Source: Paragorgia papillata
Lineage: Eukaryota; Cnidaria; Anthozoa; Scleralcyonacea; Coralliidae
Assembly (NCBI GenBank): GCA_035771165.1
Contig: JAWNZC010000321.1
Span: forward strand, 719,501-783,500
DNA: 64,000 bases
Direction: 5' to 3'
Shown here: positions 1 through 10,129 of the stretch, piece after piece
How the letters are laid out: each line of letters opens with the position of its first letter
Numbering within the stretch: the first letter of the stretch is position 1
Notes under the pieces: generated by a model
What the model was told of the DNA's origin: nothing
The model's database searches: none
Seen by the model: only the letters and a program-made list of their open reading frames with translations
Made by a program: the position numbers and the translations under genes

Positions 1-887
1 GTTTTAACTAAACGGGAAATATTTTTAAAATGGGGAAACATTGGTCACTTGATTTATTGTGTGAATGTGTTATATCACGTAAAAAAAGTAAATGAGTCGT
101 CCTTTGTTTTTATTGGTAACCCTCAGGCCTTAACAGGCTTTGACCTTACAGTCCATGCATATTTTTACATTTAATATACTATTTAAAGCCTAATTTGGTC
201 AAAATCTTTGTTAAAAATGATGAAATGTGCCATTACAAACATGTTTTAAAACTATTAAAAGTTTGCTCAGAATTGCGGGTAATGCCATTTCAGAGACCCA
301 AATTTCAAAAATTTTCCGGGGCATAACCCGGACCCCCCATACACATGCGGGCCCACAACAACTTGATTTGGAAACCAGGCCTCTTTTTACAGCAAATCGC
401 CCAGGCCCCTCTGATGTAGCCAGTCTGCCCCTGTGGTTGGCTGCAGTCTTATCTCCTTTTAAATATTTTTCTTGTGGTAAAACCACTTGTAAATTAGTGT
501 AGCTTGTTTATAATTATTTTGGCATAAAAATTGGAAAAGGAGCAATTTTTTGTCTGTAAAACATATAAATGCTGCATGTTGAAATATTACAGATGTAAAG
601 TCTAAGGTGAAAGCAGTTTCAACACTCAGATTTTGGGATGAAATTTGTTTTTGCTATTCTACATAAATTTGAAATGCCATAAAATGAATATAGCCTTGCC
701 AATCGGTCAGATGTTTCAGTAGTTTTCAATCAATTCAAATATTCAATGCCTTTGAAAAATGCAAATATTTTTAGATGCTCTAGCTAGCTAGCAATGTTTT
801 TTGAAAATATACTGTAGAAAGAAAGAAGTAAAGAACTGGAAAATATAACCCTAATATTGTGCTGATATTTTGACGCCTGCTTCCAAT
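1..887. other. Intergenic, repeat remnant
   Basis: No gene is supported. Positions 284-335 carry a stretch (CATTTCAGAGACCCAAAT, then AAAATTTTCCGGGG) that recurs on the same strand near 2045-2090, beside the hAT transposase relic, and loosely near 59610-59655. It therefore looks like the 3' tail of a hAT-type element. The rest is AT-rich with no recognisable structure. Confidence 0.5.
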
Positions 888-955
888 TCGGTGGCCTGGT
901 GGTAACATTGTCAGTTTGCATGCAGAATGGTCGAGTTCAAACCCTGGATGCAACC
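888..955 (+). repeat. tRNA-derived SINE head
   Basis: A box A-like segment (TGGCCTGGTGGTAACA) is followed about 35 bases later by a box B-like segment (GGTCGAGTTCAAACCCTGG), the spacing of an RNA polymerase III internal promoter. The cloverleaf is poor: no convincing acceptor stem and no clear anticodon loop. A SINE head or decayed tRNA relic is more likely than a working tRNA gene. Confidence 0.4.
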
Positions 956-2026
956 TACACTTTCTTCATCTCTATTTTTTTCCTGAATTATTGTCTTGAA
1001 ATATTTCATAAAAAACACATTAAAACTATATTTTGAATTTTTGCAATACGAGTGGCTATTCCCAGGCTCCCAATGAAAAAGAGCACAAAGGTTGTGTTAA
1101 ACCTTTTTTCTAATCAGAAGGGTACAAAAATTCATGTAAAAGAGGGTGAGGGGTTGTTGTGTTAACATAATTTCTAGTACTGTTATTACTTCCTCATGTG
1201 AGACAGTGATACTCAGCTAAAATATTCATTTAATATGTTGTGGGACTACTTTCTTCCAAAAGATTATAAGTACTACTGACATGTAACGTTCACCCTAACT
1301 TCTCCTTGTACAGCACACTGTTATGTCAGCACAATAACGAGGAAAGCCAGCAAAATAAATATGGTCAACACAGTGATGTTTTCCAAATTTTAGAAGTGGG
1401 GGAACGCTCACTGAGTCAAATGGGTGTGGCCACTGGTCATAAAATTAAATGGGTGTGGCTCCTGGCATGAAAGTTAATGGTATGTGAAAAGACTTAAGTA
1501 CTAAAAGCCTGGCTCAGGCTAGTTGGTTGGCTACATGCTTTTAGCCAGGTGGCCGTCCAGCCGTCAAATGGACAGACGCACAGCCACTTTTGAAAAATCA
1601 GGTTTTTGGACAGCTACTTTTTGTATGGGCGGCCTAAGCCAAATATTCTCCTCAAACAACAACTTACAGGTTTCCCCCTTTCTGATGTTTCTAGATTTCT
1701 GTTAGCTGCTGTTTACTTCTGCTATTGTGTAGGTTTTGTTACTTATTTTTGCTGATGGTTGATTATTGCACCTTGCGAGATCGATTTAACCACGTATATG
1801 TATATGTAAACCATTATGTGGTTCTAACATTAAGTAGCAACCACATTGTTTAATAAAACTGCTCTTCAATAAGTTTGACACGCTCACTTGTTCCAGACTC
1901 CTTGCCTCCTCGGTCCAAACACGCGATACAATATAAAGATGTTTTAATTTAATTTGTGTTTATATTTTTATATAAAATATATGAAAATATTAATTTTTTT
2001 CTTTATATTTTTCTCAAAAAGTGCCC
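956..2026. other. Intergenic, no gene seen
   Basis: AT-rich sequence. A short ORF at 1523-1705 has no recognisable domain. The only local repeat seen is GGGTGTGG around 1420 and 1450. Nothing else is supported. Confidence 0.4.
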
Positions 2027-2374
2027 TCAAAACGCGGGAAACGCTGTTTCAGAGACCCAAAATTCAAAAATTTTCCCAGGGACATACCCCCTTTTCTTCA
2101 TGTAGATTTCAACAGCACGATTTATAATTTCTTTGCGCTCGTTCGTCGACCACGCTTTATCATTTCCTTTGATGATCATTAAATCTTCCATGGTCTCATG
2201 CTTCATGCTCAATCGTCGATCACTCAATAAGAGAGTCAACAAGCTGAAGGCCCTTTCGACTGCCGAATTGGAACCAGCAATGCACGTGATCAATTCGATC
2301 ATGAGACAGAGGTTTGGGAATTCAAGTCTTTTGAATGTCAAGATCTTTTGCCAAAGAACCTTTGCATCCTTCAA
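2027..2374 (-). pseudogene. hAT transposase C-terminal fragment
   Basis: The minus-strand translation contains the C-terminal dimerisation signature of hAT transposases: SNSAVERAFSLLTLL followed by a DRRLSMKHETMEDLMII-like segment. Only about 90 residues of a roughly 600-residue enzyme are present. The upstream reading (2375-2480) resembles a continuation but is in a broken frame. The fragment ends in GKIFEFWVSE, encoded by a repeated 3' tail that recurs elsewhere in the window. It is similar to the KIAA1586/ZNF862-type domesticated or mobile hAT proteins. It is a dead relic and no terminal inverted repeats were delimited. Confidence 0.75.
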
Positions 2375-2980
2375 AAATTCTGCCAGTTGACGTCTTGCGT
2401 AGCTTTTGCATCGTTTCCACTCAACAAATAATTCTTATATCGAAATGATCGCTTGAATTTGCCGAATCCAGCACTATAGGTTTTGTCCACCGAAAGTATT
2501 TAGGTCCGTTGTTATTCGAATATTTACTCTATACGTCCAACAGGGAACTTTGAAATGATGTCGTGAACAACGAACTTCGCAATCTCGCAAGTTCGTTTCG
2601 AAGTTCACAACTTGATTGGCTACTACGTAATGAATTTGCGAAGTTCGTCGCCAACTTCGGAAATAATGAACGAACTTCGAACACAATCGGCAAAAGTTAT
2701 GTGAAATCCTCTGTAAATAGTCTAAAGAATATTACTCAAATCGTTTCAATTCACGTATTATAAAATTTTTGTCTGGTGTCAAAATGGTGCGAGGCACGCA
2801 ATTTCATGTTCTTAGAACAAACGAGGCGCGTGGCAAAACGCGCATCTCGATGATTCAAGGCGTGTGGCGAGGCCCCCGCGAACAGCGTTCCCCCAACAAA
2901 AATAGTAGGTGAACACCGTTCCCCCTGAAAAACATCACTGGGTCAACACTTCCTGTATACTGTGCAAAACATCTCTGATG
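2375..2980. other. Intergenic with CGAACTTCG repeats
   Basis: Between 2550 and 2690 the palindromic word CGAAGTTCG or its relatives (CGAACTTCG, GCAAGTTCG) occurs several times within a diffuse inverted arrangement, which suggests a decayed foldback element. No coding sequence is recognised. Confidence 0.4.
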
Positions 2981-3298
2981 GTACACAGGTAAAAACGTGC
3001 GAGCTGTTACATACATGCATGCAAGTTGTTACAAGGCTGTTCAACAGGCTGTCACCATCATGTGTTCGCACTGGCTGTCCCAGTCTGTTAACAAGGCTGA
3101 TGACTCCAACAGACTGATGACAAGTTGTTCCAACAACCTGTTACTGTTCTGCACTTAACAAGTTGTTAACAGGTTGATGCTAACAAGGTTGTAGCAGCTT
3201 CTTGAATGAACAGCATTGTTACAACCTGTTAACAGCCTTGCTACAAGCCTGTTGCGAACACATCCTGTTGACAAGCTGTGAGATTTTTACGTGTGTAC
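2981..3298. repeat. Foldback repeat built of AACAAGCTGTTA-like words
   Basis: The ends are imperfect inverted copies: GTACACAGGTAAAAACGTGC at the left and TTTTTACGTGTGTAC at the right. The interior is dominated by interleaved variants of ACAAG[CG]CTGTT and AACAGGTTG in both orientations. The whole could fold into many alternative hairpins. The family is not identified. Confidence 0.6.
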
Positions 3299-3508
3299 TA
3301 CACGGCAGTACACCCTCCAAATATCAGATGTATAATATTATATAGTAGTAAATTAATGTAGTATTAAAGGAATGATGTCAGTTATTCATATAACAGCCAT
3401 CAGTTATTGCATAGACACGTTTTAAACAAAGCATAGCTCTAAAAACCTCTAAAGAACGAACAGGAAGCTCTGTTTCATAGGTACTGTATTTATTTGTCCA
3501 GCACTTAC

Positions 3509-3680
3509 CATCAAAATTATCGATGATAGAACCAATATCATGATCATCTGAAAACATGAAAGATCCTTCATCTTCTCCCTTAATACACTCCATTTTTTTA
3601 TTATTTCCACGTATTATAGCGAAATATAAAAGCACTTCTTCATTTTGTGAACTATTAATGTTTTTTGTCAGCCATTGCAA
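3509..3680 (-). other. Possible orphan exon, minus strand
   Basis: An open minus-strand stretch encodes an acidic peptide including EEVLLYFAIIRGNNKKMEC and EDEGSFMFSDDHDIGS. It ends at a consensus splice donor (GATG then GTAAGTGC, GT at 3508-3507). A CCAAT-type box lies just upstream on the same strand (near 3690). No start codon in this frame and no partner exon were found. An ATGGCT at 3676 reads only six codons to a stop. This may be an exon of an unrecognised gene or chance. Confidence 0.2.
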
Positions 3681-3803
3681 AACAGCTCAACCAATCAGAA
3701 CACGCTATTTGACTCGCATGATCTGACGCAACGAAATGATGGTTCGGAAAATACCGTTACAACTCCGGAACTTGCCGTTTTCGCGACAGCGCGTTTAGCG
3801 AAA

Positions 3804-3818
3804 TTTGCCATGGCAACC
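3804..3818. promoter_or_regulatory. RFX X-box-like palindrome
   Basis: TTTGCCATGGCAACC closely matches the RFX X-box (GTTGCCATGGCAAC). Such sites sit upstream of many ciliary genes. On the minus strand the site lies about 110 bases above the CCAAT box and the possible exon at 3680. On the plus strand no gene follows for several kilobases. A chance match is possible. Confidence 0.4.
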
Positions 3819-4196
3819 AACCATAAAAGCAAAATGGCGAAACAGACTGACTGATTGGTATCTTTGGAAAATATATTGCAAGAACTGAACTTACTGAAGT
3901 AAAATGGATGGCACATAGAAGTTCCCTTACTGAAGTATTTATTGCAGAATATTAAGTGAATATTTTTGTGTAAGTTATTAAAGTATTAAAAAATCATGCT
4001 GTATAATTAAATCATTTACTCGGTATATATACACTATACAGTAGAAATTATATACTTTCATGACAAGACAACTAAGAGTGAAAATCTCAGTATTTTCTGG
4101 TACAAGCGTGAAGCTATTGATGATTAACTTTTAGCTAAGATATTAGGAAAACGCGTTTTCAATACTGTGTACTGTTTCAATGAAACACACTATAAG

Positions 4197-4926
4197 TTCT
4201 ATTACAGAATCATCCTCAGAGAAACATGAGAACATTTTTCATGATTTTCTTACACTGCTAAAGTCAACCGAAAAATTCGGCTGACTCAAGCGGGATTTGA
4301 ACTCGCACCTTCGGGATTCCGCCGCTCTACCTGTTGAGCTATCGAGCCACACAGGGATTGGAGGTGAGTTTTATCCAACTTAAGTGCACAAGATAGAATT
4401 TTCACAGCCGAATTTTTCGGTTGACTTTAGCAGTGTAAGAAATCAGGGCTCAAAATAACGTTTCATGTTACGCCGGTCATGGTGACTGGTCAGTTCCAAT
4501 TGTGACCGGTCAAAGGCGATTTTTGACCGGCCACCCCCCAAAAAACAAAAAAACAAACCCAAAACACCCAAAAACAAAACAAACAACAAACCCACAATAC
4601 AACAAAAAAACATGTAAAGTATATTCTACGCTATATATATAAGCTATAGTACTGATATGAACGTTTGTCATAAAAAGGAAATGCATGCATAGTTCACTTC
4701 AATATAAAAATTATATCAGACATTATGAAACGGGTCTACAACAGCACAACAACAATCATTTTAAGTAATTCCTTCAAATGGAAAGTAATATAAATATACA
4801 ATTAATTGCAAGTAATATGACCGGTCAAAATGACCGGCGTTATACAAATTTGACCGGTCACATTAAAAAATTGGCCGGTCATTGACCATGTTCTCATGTT
4901 TCTCTGAGGATGATTCTGTAATAGAA
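4197..4926. repeat. Long inverted-repeat element, 39-bp perfect ends
   Basis: The first 39 bases (4197-4235, TTCTATTACAGAATCATCCT...) are the exact reverse complement of the last 39 (4888-4926). The interior holds a minus-strand SINE copy (4249-4439) and a region of repeated GACCGGTCA palindromes (4475-4530 and 4815-4885). This looks like a foldback or MITE-type element that received a SINE, or that carries the SINE in its left arm. A second SINE copy lies just outside the right end. Confidence 0.75.
4249..4439 (-). repeat. tRNA-like SINE flanked by 35-bp perfect inverted arms
   Basis: On the minus strand the core GGCTCGATAGCTCAACAGG then GCGAGTTCAAATCCCGC has D-arm and T-arm (box A/box B) character and an acceptor stem that pairs. 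The core and its leader are bounded by CTTACACTGCTAAAGTCAAC... (4249-4283) and its exact reverse complement (4405-4439). The anticodon region is shortened, so it is not a working tRNA. A homologous copy is at about 4955-5132. Confidence 0.7.
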
Positions 4927-4954
4927 TTGAAACACTGCACGTCCTCAAGGATTA

Positions 4955-5132
4955 GCGTTAAGTTGTCACGAGAACATCTCGTGCACTTAAGTTGGATAAA
5001 ACTCGCCTCCAATCCCTGTGCGGCTCGATAGCTCAACAGGTAGAGCGATGGACCGGTATCCCGAAGGTGCGAGTTTAAATCCCGCTCGAGTCAGCCAAAT
5101 TTTTTGGTTGACTTTAAATAGCAGTGTAAGAA
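4955..5132 (+). repeat. tRNA-like SINE, second copy
   Basis: Plus-strand copy of the element at 4249-4439. It shares the leader GCACTTAAGTTGGATAAAAC, a tRNA-like core (5021-5093), and the tail GGTTGACTTTAAATAGCAGT ending in GTGTAAGAAA. The acceptor stem pairs over seven positions with one G-T. The outer left inverted arm is missing, so this copy is not a full hairpin. Confidence 0.65.
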
Positions 5133-6592
5133 AGTCATGAAAAATTTTCACACAATATAAAGTTATAAATTAGAAATATTCAAGACAACTAAATTGAATG
5201 TTTCTTCCAGAGCTCCATTCTACGGAACAACTATAGAATACTCCACTAATTTGGAGCACTTTATTATAAAACTTATATCTATACAACAACTTCTGTATAT
5301 TTTAATACTCTTGACTTAAAAAATCGATAATCGGAAAGCCAATTGATACTAACAGTATTAAAATCAAAATCAGTTGGTAGCATTTAGCTCATTGATATTG
5401 ATTGGTATTTGCCAAATCACAAATGTCTATCTGTTTGCCAATCAATAAGTATTGGTTGATTTTGATTGTCATTGGTTTTTGACACTCAGAGTCCATACCA
5501 GCACTGAGCCAACTCTGGTAAGAGAAAAGGCAAGAATTTTGGTTATTAGTGGTAATAGGGATTTAGCATAATGCATTATCTTCGTATTAGCTTCTGTTAA
5601 TCCTAAAGGGGGGTGGGTGGATCAAATAAACAAGGGCACAAATCAGCTGGGGTGAGGAGGAAGCAATGCCAGTCTTCCAGATTCATACGGTTATCTGAGA
5701 CAATTTTAAATTGGGGAGATCTGATCTACACTCCCATTTATTTGCTGAGTGGTTTTCTTTTGATGACTAACAGAAGCCTGTGTGGAGGAGAATTGTTTGA
5801 ATAGTTACAGCTGTGGTTGTGATCCAAGTGAACGTGATCAGCTTAATTGTTGGTAATAATTGTGTTTAGTCTCAGTAATATTGTACAACTGTAAGTACTG
5901 TACAATGGAGTAGTAAGCAAGCAATTATATATTACTCTTTGGACCAAAATACAAAGTCACGACAAACAATAAATGAAGCAAGTGTATTTAAGCCTCAGTT
6001 GACATTATTGTACTATTTGGAGTACTATAAATTGTGTTGCACTTGACATCTACACTGGTACAGTAATGTTAGTACAGCTTATAATTTTTCAGTTGAAGTA
6101 CAGAAAAAGGTTAGGTGCTTGTAATAAGGTTTTCATGCCTTCCTTAGTCTGACCACCACCATGTACTTGCTGTACAAATACAGCACATGACTGCAGGGCT
6201 GTCTATGACTTGGTATAATGACATTAGGACTCTACAGTATCTTCCTTGGTCATCAATTTTGCCGGTTTTCCTGGTTACACACCATGTTGGATGTGGCTTC
6301 TGCACCCACGTTTATTTGCCCAGTGGTTTTCCTTTCAAAGATTAACAGAAGTCTCTGTGGAGGAGAGATGCAGATCTGGCCCACATAAACAGTGTTAACT
6401 ATATATACATACATGCTTGAAGGGTCTATTATTTTCATGCATATTTGTAAATAGTCTCTTTGATTAGAAATTAAGCACTCCTGATTTATTTTTGTGTACC
6501 TGACTTGTTACGTACATGCAATTCTGAGTGCAGGCTCTTATCTTCATTATATAAGAATTCTTAGTGAGAAGCGATATGGCAAAAACAAGGAG
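5133..6592. other. Intergenic, no gene seen
   Basis: AT-rich sequence. Around 5340-5480 the words CCAATTGATA, TTGGT and CAATCAATA recur in both orientations, probably a decayed foldback. The passage CAGAAGCCTGTGTGGAGGAG (5772-5791) has a diverged echo at 6347-6366, so parts of this stretch are duplicated. No coding feature is supported. Confidence 0.4.
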
Positions 6593-7179
6593 ATAACCTG
6601 CAGATGTTTTATTACAATTGAAATATAGTAAGGTTTGATATACTGCATGCTGAAACAGAGAACGTTAGGAGAGAAATGTGGTTTCTCGCTCAAAACGTTA
6701 GACACCCATGCACGTTCGGTCCTACTAAACACCGTCCGCGAACATCCACGAATGTCCGCGACCTTAATTTAGCCATCCGTGGTCAATAGCATCCTAATTT
6801 AACTGATTAATGGTTTTAATCAGTAGAATTTTAATATAAAGAAACCAAAAAGGTGATAAAAGCAGTTAAAAAAGAAAAAACAAGAATAAAAAAACCATTG
6901 GCTTGGATTGAACCTACACTTTTTAATATTGTTACGGCATTTCACAAGAAAAAATTATTTTTGTAAATCGATACAGTCTATAACAATTTTATATATTTAT
7001 TATTCACGAAATTATACACCTTATGCAATACCTTTCAGTATGTACAAAAATTCTTGCTCACTTAAAATGTTTTTATATTTATCTTTATCACATATATCTT
7101 TGGCTTATATATTTAATAGTTTTCTAATGGTTCAGTCTTATACTAATAAATAGAATCATTACAAGTTTATAAATTGTGG

Positions 7180-7422
7180 CAATTGACCGTACCGAAAAAG
7201 ATGGTGACTTTATAACCACAATCCTTATGCCTTAAATATTGTTTCTGGCAGAATTATTGGAAGATATGGTTTTAAAACAATCAACTTTGGTGGGAATGAA
7301 GTTCTTGCTAACATAATCCATCTTAACACGATAAACAATTGTTATTTTAGCTAGTGATTTGAGTCCGCAAAGCATTGTGGTTAAATGTACTGCCGCCATC
7401 TTTCTCGGTACCGTTCCTTTGC
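7180..7422. repeat. MITE with ACCGTACCGAAAAAGATGG ends
   Basis: GACCGTACCGAAAAAGATGG at the left is matched by the complement of CCGCCATCTTTCTCGGTACC at the right. The subterminal CCACAAT and GTGGTTAAATGTAC words also pair. Related ends appear at 14862-14895 (after TTC29 exon 2) and at 43552-43802. It is a non-autonomous family of unknown superfamily. Confidence 0.55.
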
Positions 7423-7562
7423 AGGTATTCTCTAACGATTTTGAGTTCTTGCACATTTTACTCTCTTTCGCTGACCAAGTTTTTTCGCTGATTGTTGAGT
7501 TTTAGGTATTATCAGTTTTCCGTCTGTTAACTTAACAGTTTTTATCTTTCTTGGAACACCTT

Positions 7563-8012
7563 TCAAAAACGTTTGAAACCAATTTTCTTTTTCTTCGGTT
7601 GATTTTGCTGCCAGTTGGCTTGGCTAATTTTGAACTTTGCCACCCATGGAGCAAGTTCAAAATTCCCCATCCCGTAAAGAGCACACCTCACGTCGGCGTA
7701 TTGAAGTTTAACTATTTTAAGAATCTTTTCCACCAAATCAGAATTTTTTTTAACTTTCCAATCGCATGAAAGTTTCAAAATGTGGTTCATGCTTTCACAC
7801 GAATTATTTTTCCAATTGATCGGCACGGACTGATTTCTTTTACTTGGAAGGAAAACATAGTCTAATTGAGTTTTTAGTAGTTTGTCAAAGTACGGAAGGA
7901 AGTTCGGCATACTACCATAGTACTTCTTTCGTAGCTCAAAACTTGCCATTAATTCATAAGCGTAATCATATTCAGTAGCCAAAAGGCCGCTTTCTCCAAA
8001 AATATCGCTCAT
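7563..8012 (-). pseudogene. MULE-like transposase C-terminal fragment
   Basis: An open frame of 149 codons on the minus strand, inside an element with terminal inverted repeats. The translation includes NNSCESMNHILKLSCDWK, followed about 35 residues later by GNFELAPWVAKFKI. This arrangement (an N-N-x-x-E-S-x-N-H motif before a small aromatic tail) is what I associate with the C-terminal half of MULE-type transposases in cnidarian and other invertebrate genomes. The N-terminal catalytic part (DDE residues) is absent. The assignment rests on motif recognition only. Confidence 0.5.
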
Positions 8013-8560
8013 AACTATACTTTGGTTTGTCTATCTTTTGCTCTCACTCTTGAACGGAGATGACGTTTCACATTCTCTTTAATGTGACGACGACAGAGAA
8101 ATGATTTGAAGACGGAAATAATTGTCATGAAAGTCATTCATTTTAAAAGGAAATTTTTGTCCGGGTTCGGTTTTTTTTTACATGTTACGCGTGGGTCTTT
8201 TTGTCAAGGGCCATCTGGTGTGTTAGAATATCTTAACAATAAAAATGTGAAAGGTATTTTTCTTGCGTGCGTGTTTTTCTTGTATATGGCGTTAGTCTAT
8301 ATATATGGTGTTATTGTTATTCTTTGTTATTTTTGGTGTGAAAACTGCGAAATGTTAAAACCGCTAAGAGTATACAGTTATAACTAATGCGAAGAACTAT
8401 TTTATTATAAATAGTGACCACGGATGGTTAAATTAAGGTCACGGATGTTCGCGGACGGTGTTTTGTAGGACCCTACGTTCTCTGTGTCGGCAGTATATCT
8501 AACCTTACTATATTTCGATTGTTGTTTCAACACTGCCTACGCAGCACGCTAGTTTTATTA

Positions 8561-8980
8561 GACATTTTATTATATGGTTTTGCAATATCCTGAGTTCTAA
8601 TCATTGCATGGTCCGTATGTACTGTCAAGACCTTGATCTGATATTTTTTCATGCATTCCTTGTTCTCTGTTATTGTAATGCATGTATCACTTATTGTATT
8701 GCTTCGTAAACTGGACTGGGGTTCGTCATTTTCCGTATATGTGGACCGCTGTCCTAGATGTTCACGTGTACTAACCTTAGGCCAAAATAATATCTGGGTT
8801 TCCAGTTTCCCGACCCTACCTAGTTTTTCGCTAGCAAAATGCCTAGTATACCCTAATCCTTTTATTGAAATTTTGAAGTTACGGTGTTGCGGTGACTGAA
8901 AGCTGTGTTTTGGTTGTTTTCAGTTTTTGTTGAAAGTTGGTTACTTTGTTGTCCTGTTTTATTTTATTTAATACTCACAT
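8561..8980. other. Intergenic, no gene seen
   Basis: An ORF at 8651-8899 has no recognisable domain. No repeats were identified apart from the flanking families. Confidence 0.35.
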
Positions 8981-9260
8981 TCACTCTGATGAAGGGCTCC
9001 GCTAGAAACATCATTTATTTTAAGGCTGTTTTCTATTACGTGCGCTTTGCCTGCGTGGGCCGGGGAGGGCTTTGAAAGTTGGAAACTTTTAACTTCCATA
9101 GCGAACTGAACTATGCACGCACCGCTCGCATAGCGGACGTAATGGAAAACAGCCTTAATTTATGTTATCCAAACTATTCCGACAGTTTACCACCTTTTCA
9201 TTTTGCTTTATCCAAAACACTGTCTACGGCAACGCAGCCCCTTTTTACTTTGGTTTTTGT
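8981..9260 (+). repeat. Penelope-type terminal repeat remnant
   Basis: CTGATGA (8986-8992) and GAAAC (9005-9009) flank the short segment AGGGCTCCGCTA. Farther on comes CAGTTTACCACCTTTTCATT (9183-9202). The same tail recurs at 19154, 29881 and, reversed, near 61112-61132. The arrangement resembles the hammerhead-bearing terminal repeats of Penelope-like elements, though the ribozyme core is imperfect. A small TTAA element interrupts it at 9024-9154. Confidence 0.45.
9024..9154. mobile_element. 131-bp TTAA-flanked MITE
   Basis: The ends are GGCTGTTTTCTATTACGTGC and the complement of GGACGTAATGGAAAACAGCC. A TTAA lies directly outside each end (9020-9023 and 9155-9158). TTAA duplication is typical of piggyBac and Kolobok superfamilies. 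It has no coding capacity. Confidence 0.75.
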
Positions 9261-9830
9261 TGCTTGTACTCACAACATTCAAATAAAATAAAAAGAACCC
9301 AACCTGGACTATATATAATAAAAACTTTATTAATCTCGCTTGGTGAGCTTTATGGCATTGAAATTATCCTGCCTTTGTTTTTGTTTTTTGCACAAACCTT
9401 GCAAAAGACCTAAAGACCTTGGGCAGGATAATTTTGCCGTAAAAACTTCCTGCTCGGTCTTTAAGTTTTTAATTAGATATGAAGGTTTCCGAAGTGTTTT
9501 TCTTTTAGATATTTCAAGTTTTTCTAAAGACATTTATTTAGTTATATAAGAATGGCTTTCATGCATGTTTTACAATTTCCGAAAACCAATATTATATAAT
9601 AAAATTAATAGCCCGAAAACTATAAAATATAAGAGAAATAAAAACAAGCCAGTAAAATCGGATTGCTAGGAAGAAGTAAGAGGCAAAGTTTCAGTCGATA
9701 ATATCGAGATAATCGGACAGTATATACAGTGTATAATATAAATTACTTGTCATGTACATTTTAATTACAAGGAAATTACAAATATTTATTAACGTGGCCG
9801 CCCACGAAATATCTCTCCATTTGCACCTAA
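9261..9830. other. Intergenic, no gene seen
   Basis: A short ORF set near 9330-9550 arises from a local inverted arrangement (CTTTGGGCAGGATAATTTTG against AAATTATCCTGCC) and is not coding. Nothing else is supported. Confidence 0.35.
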
Positions 9831-10074
9831 GGCTACGTTTACACGGTACCGGACGAATTCGAGACTGGTCTCAGATTCGTCCTATTTCGTCGTGTAAACA
9901 GGTGGAACCGTATACTAATTCGAGACCGGTTCCGAATTTGTCTTCCGTGTTAAAACAGGTGGAACCGTACTAATTCGAGAACAGTTCCGAATTTGTCTTC
10001 CGTGTTAAAACCGGTGGAACCGTACTAATTTGAGACCGGTTCCGAATTCGTCCGGTACCGTGTAAACGGGGTCT
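9831..10074. repeat. TIR element with internal 55-60-bp tandem units
   Basis: The ends GGCTACGTTTACACGGTACC and GGTACCGTGTAAACGGGGTC are inverted copies. Inside are about three direct copies of a unit beginning GGTGGAACCGTACTAATTCG and ending TCCGTGTTAAAAC. It is a non-autonomous element of unknown family located about 450 bp upstream of the TTC29 start codon. Confidence 0.65.
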
Positions 10075-10129
10075 GAATTAATCCCAAGCGTCGTTTTGTC
10101 CTATTTAATTTTTTTCATATTATAAAATA

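Larger units (their letters stand above)
6718..8471. mobile_element. MULE-like DNA transposon, degenerate
   Basis: Terminal inverted repeats of about 60-70 bp. The left end reads GGTCCTACTAAACACCGTCC and the right end is the complement of GTCCTACAAAACACCGTCCG. Both continue into CGCGAACATCC and CCTTAATTTA. The left arm has a 13-15 bp extra duplication of the CATCC/GTCCGCG part. Flanks share ACGTTC (6712-6717 and 8475-8480), compatible with an eroded 9-bp target duplication as expected for MULEs. The interior carries a transposase-like ORF on the minus strand and a smaller TIR element at about 7180-7420. Confidence 0.65.
6593..8560. repeat. Foldback element split by a DNA transposon
   Basis: The left part (6593-6717: CGAAATATAGTAAGG-type sequence, GAAACAGAGAACGT) and right part (8472-8560: CCTACGTTCTCTGTG ... 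TATTTCGATTGTTG) are two halves of the palindromic family that is intact at 43967-44212. They are separated by the inserted element at 6718-8471. Confidence 0.65.

Noticed and set aside
3695..3916. Minus-strand ORF of 73 codons
   Set aside because: No domain is seen, and it crosses the X-box/CCAAT region. It looks like chance.
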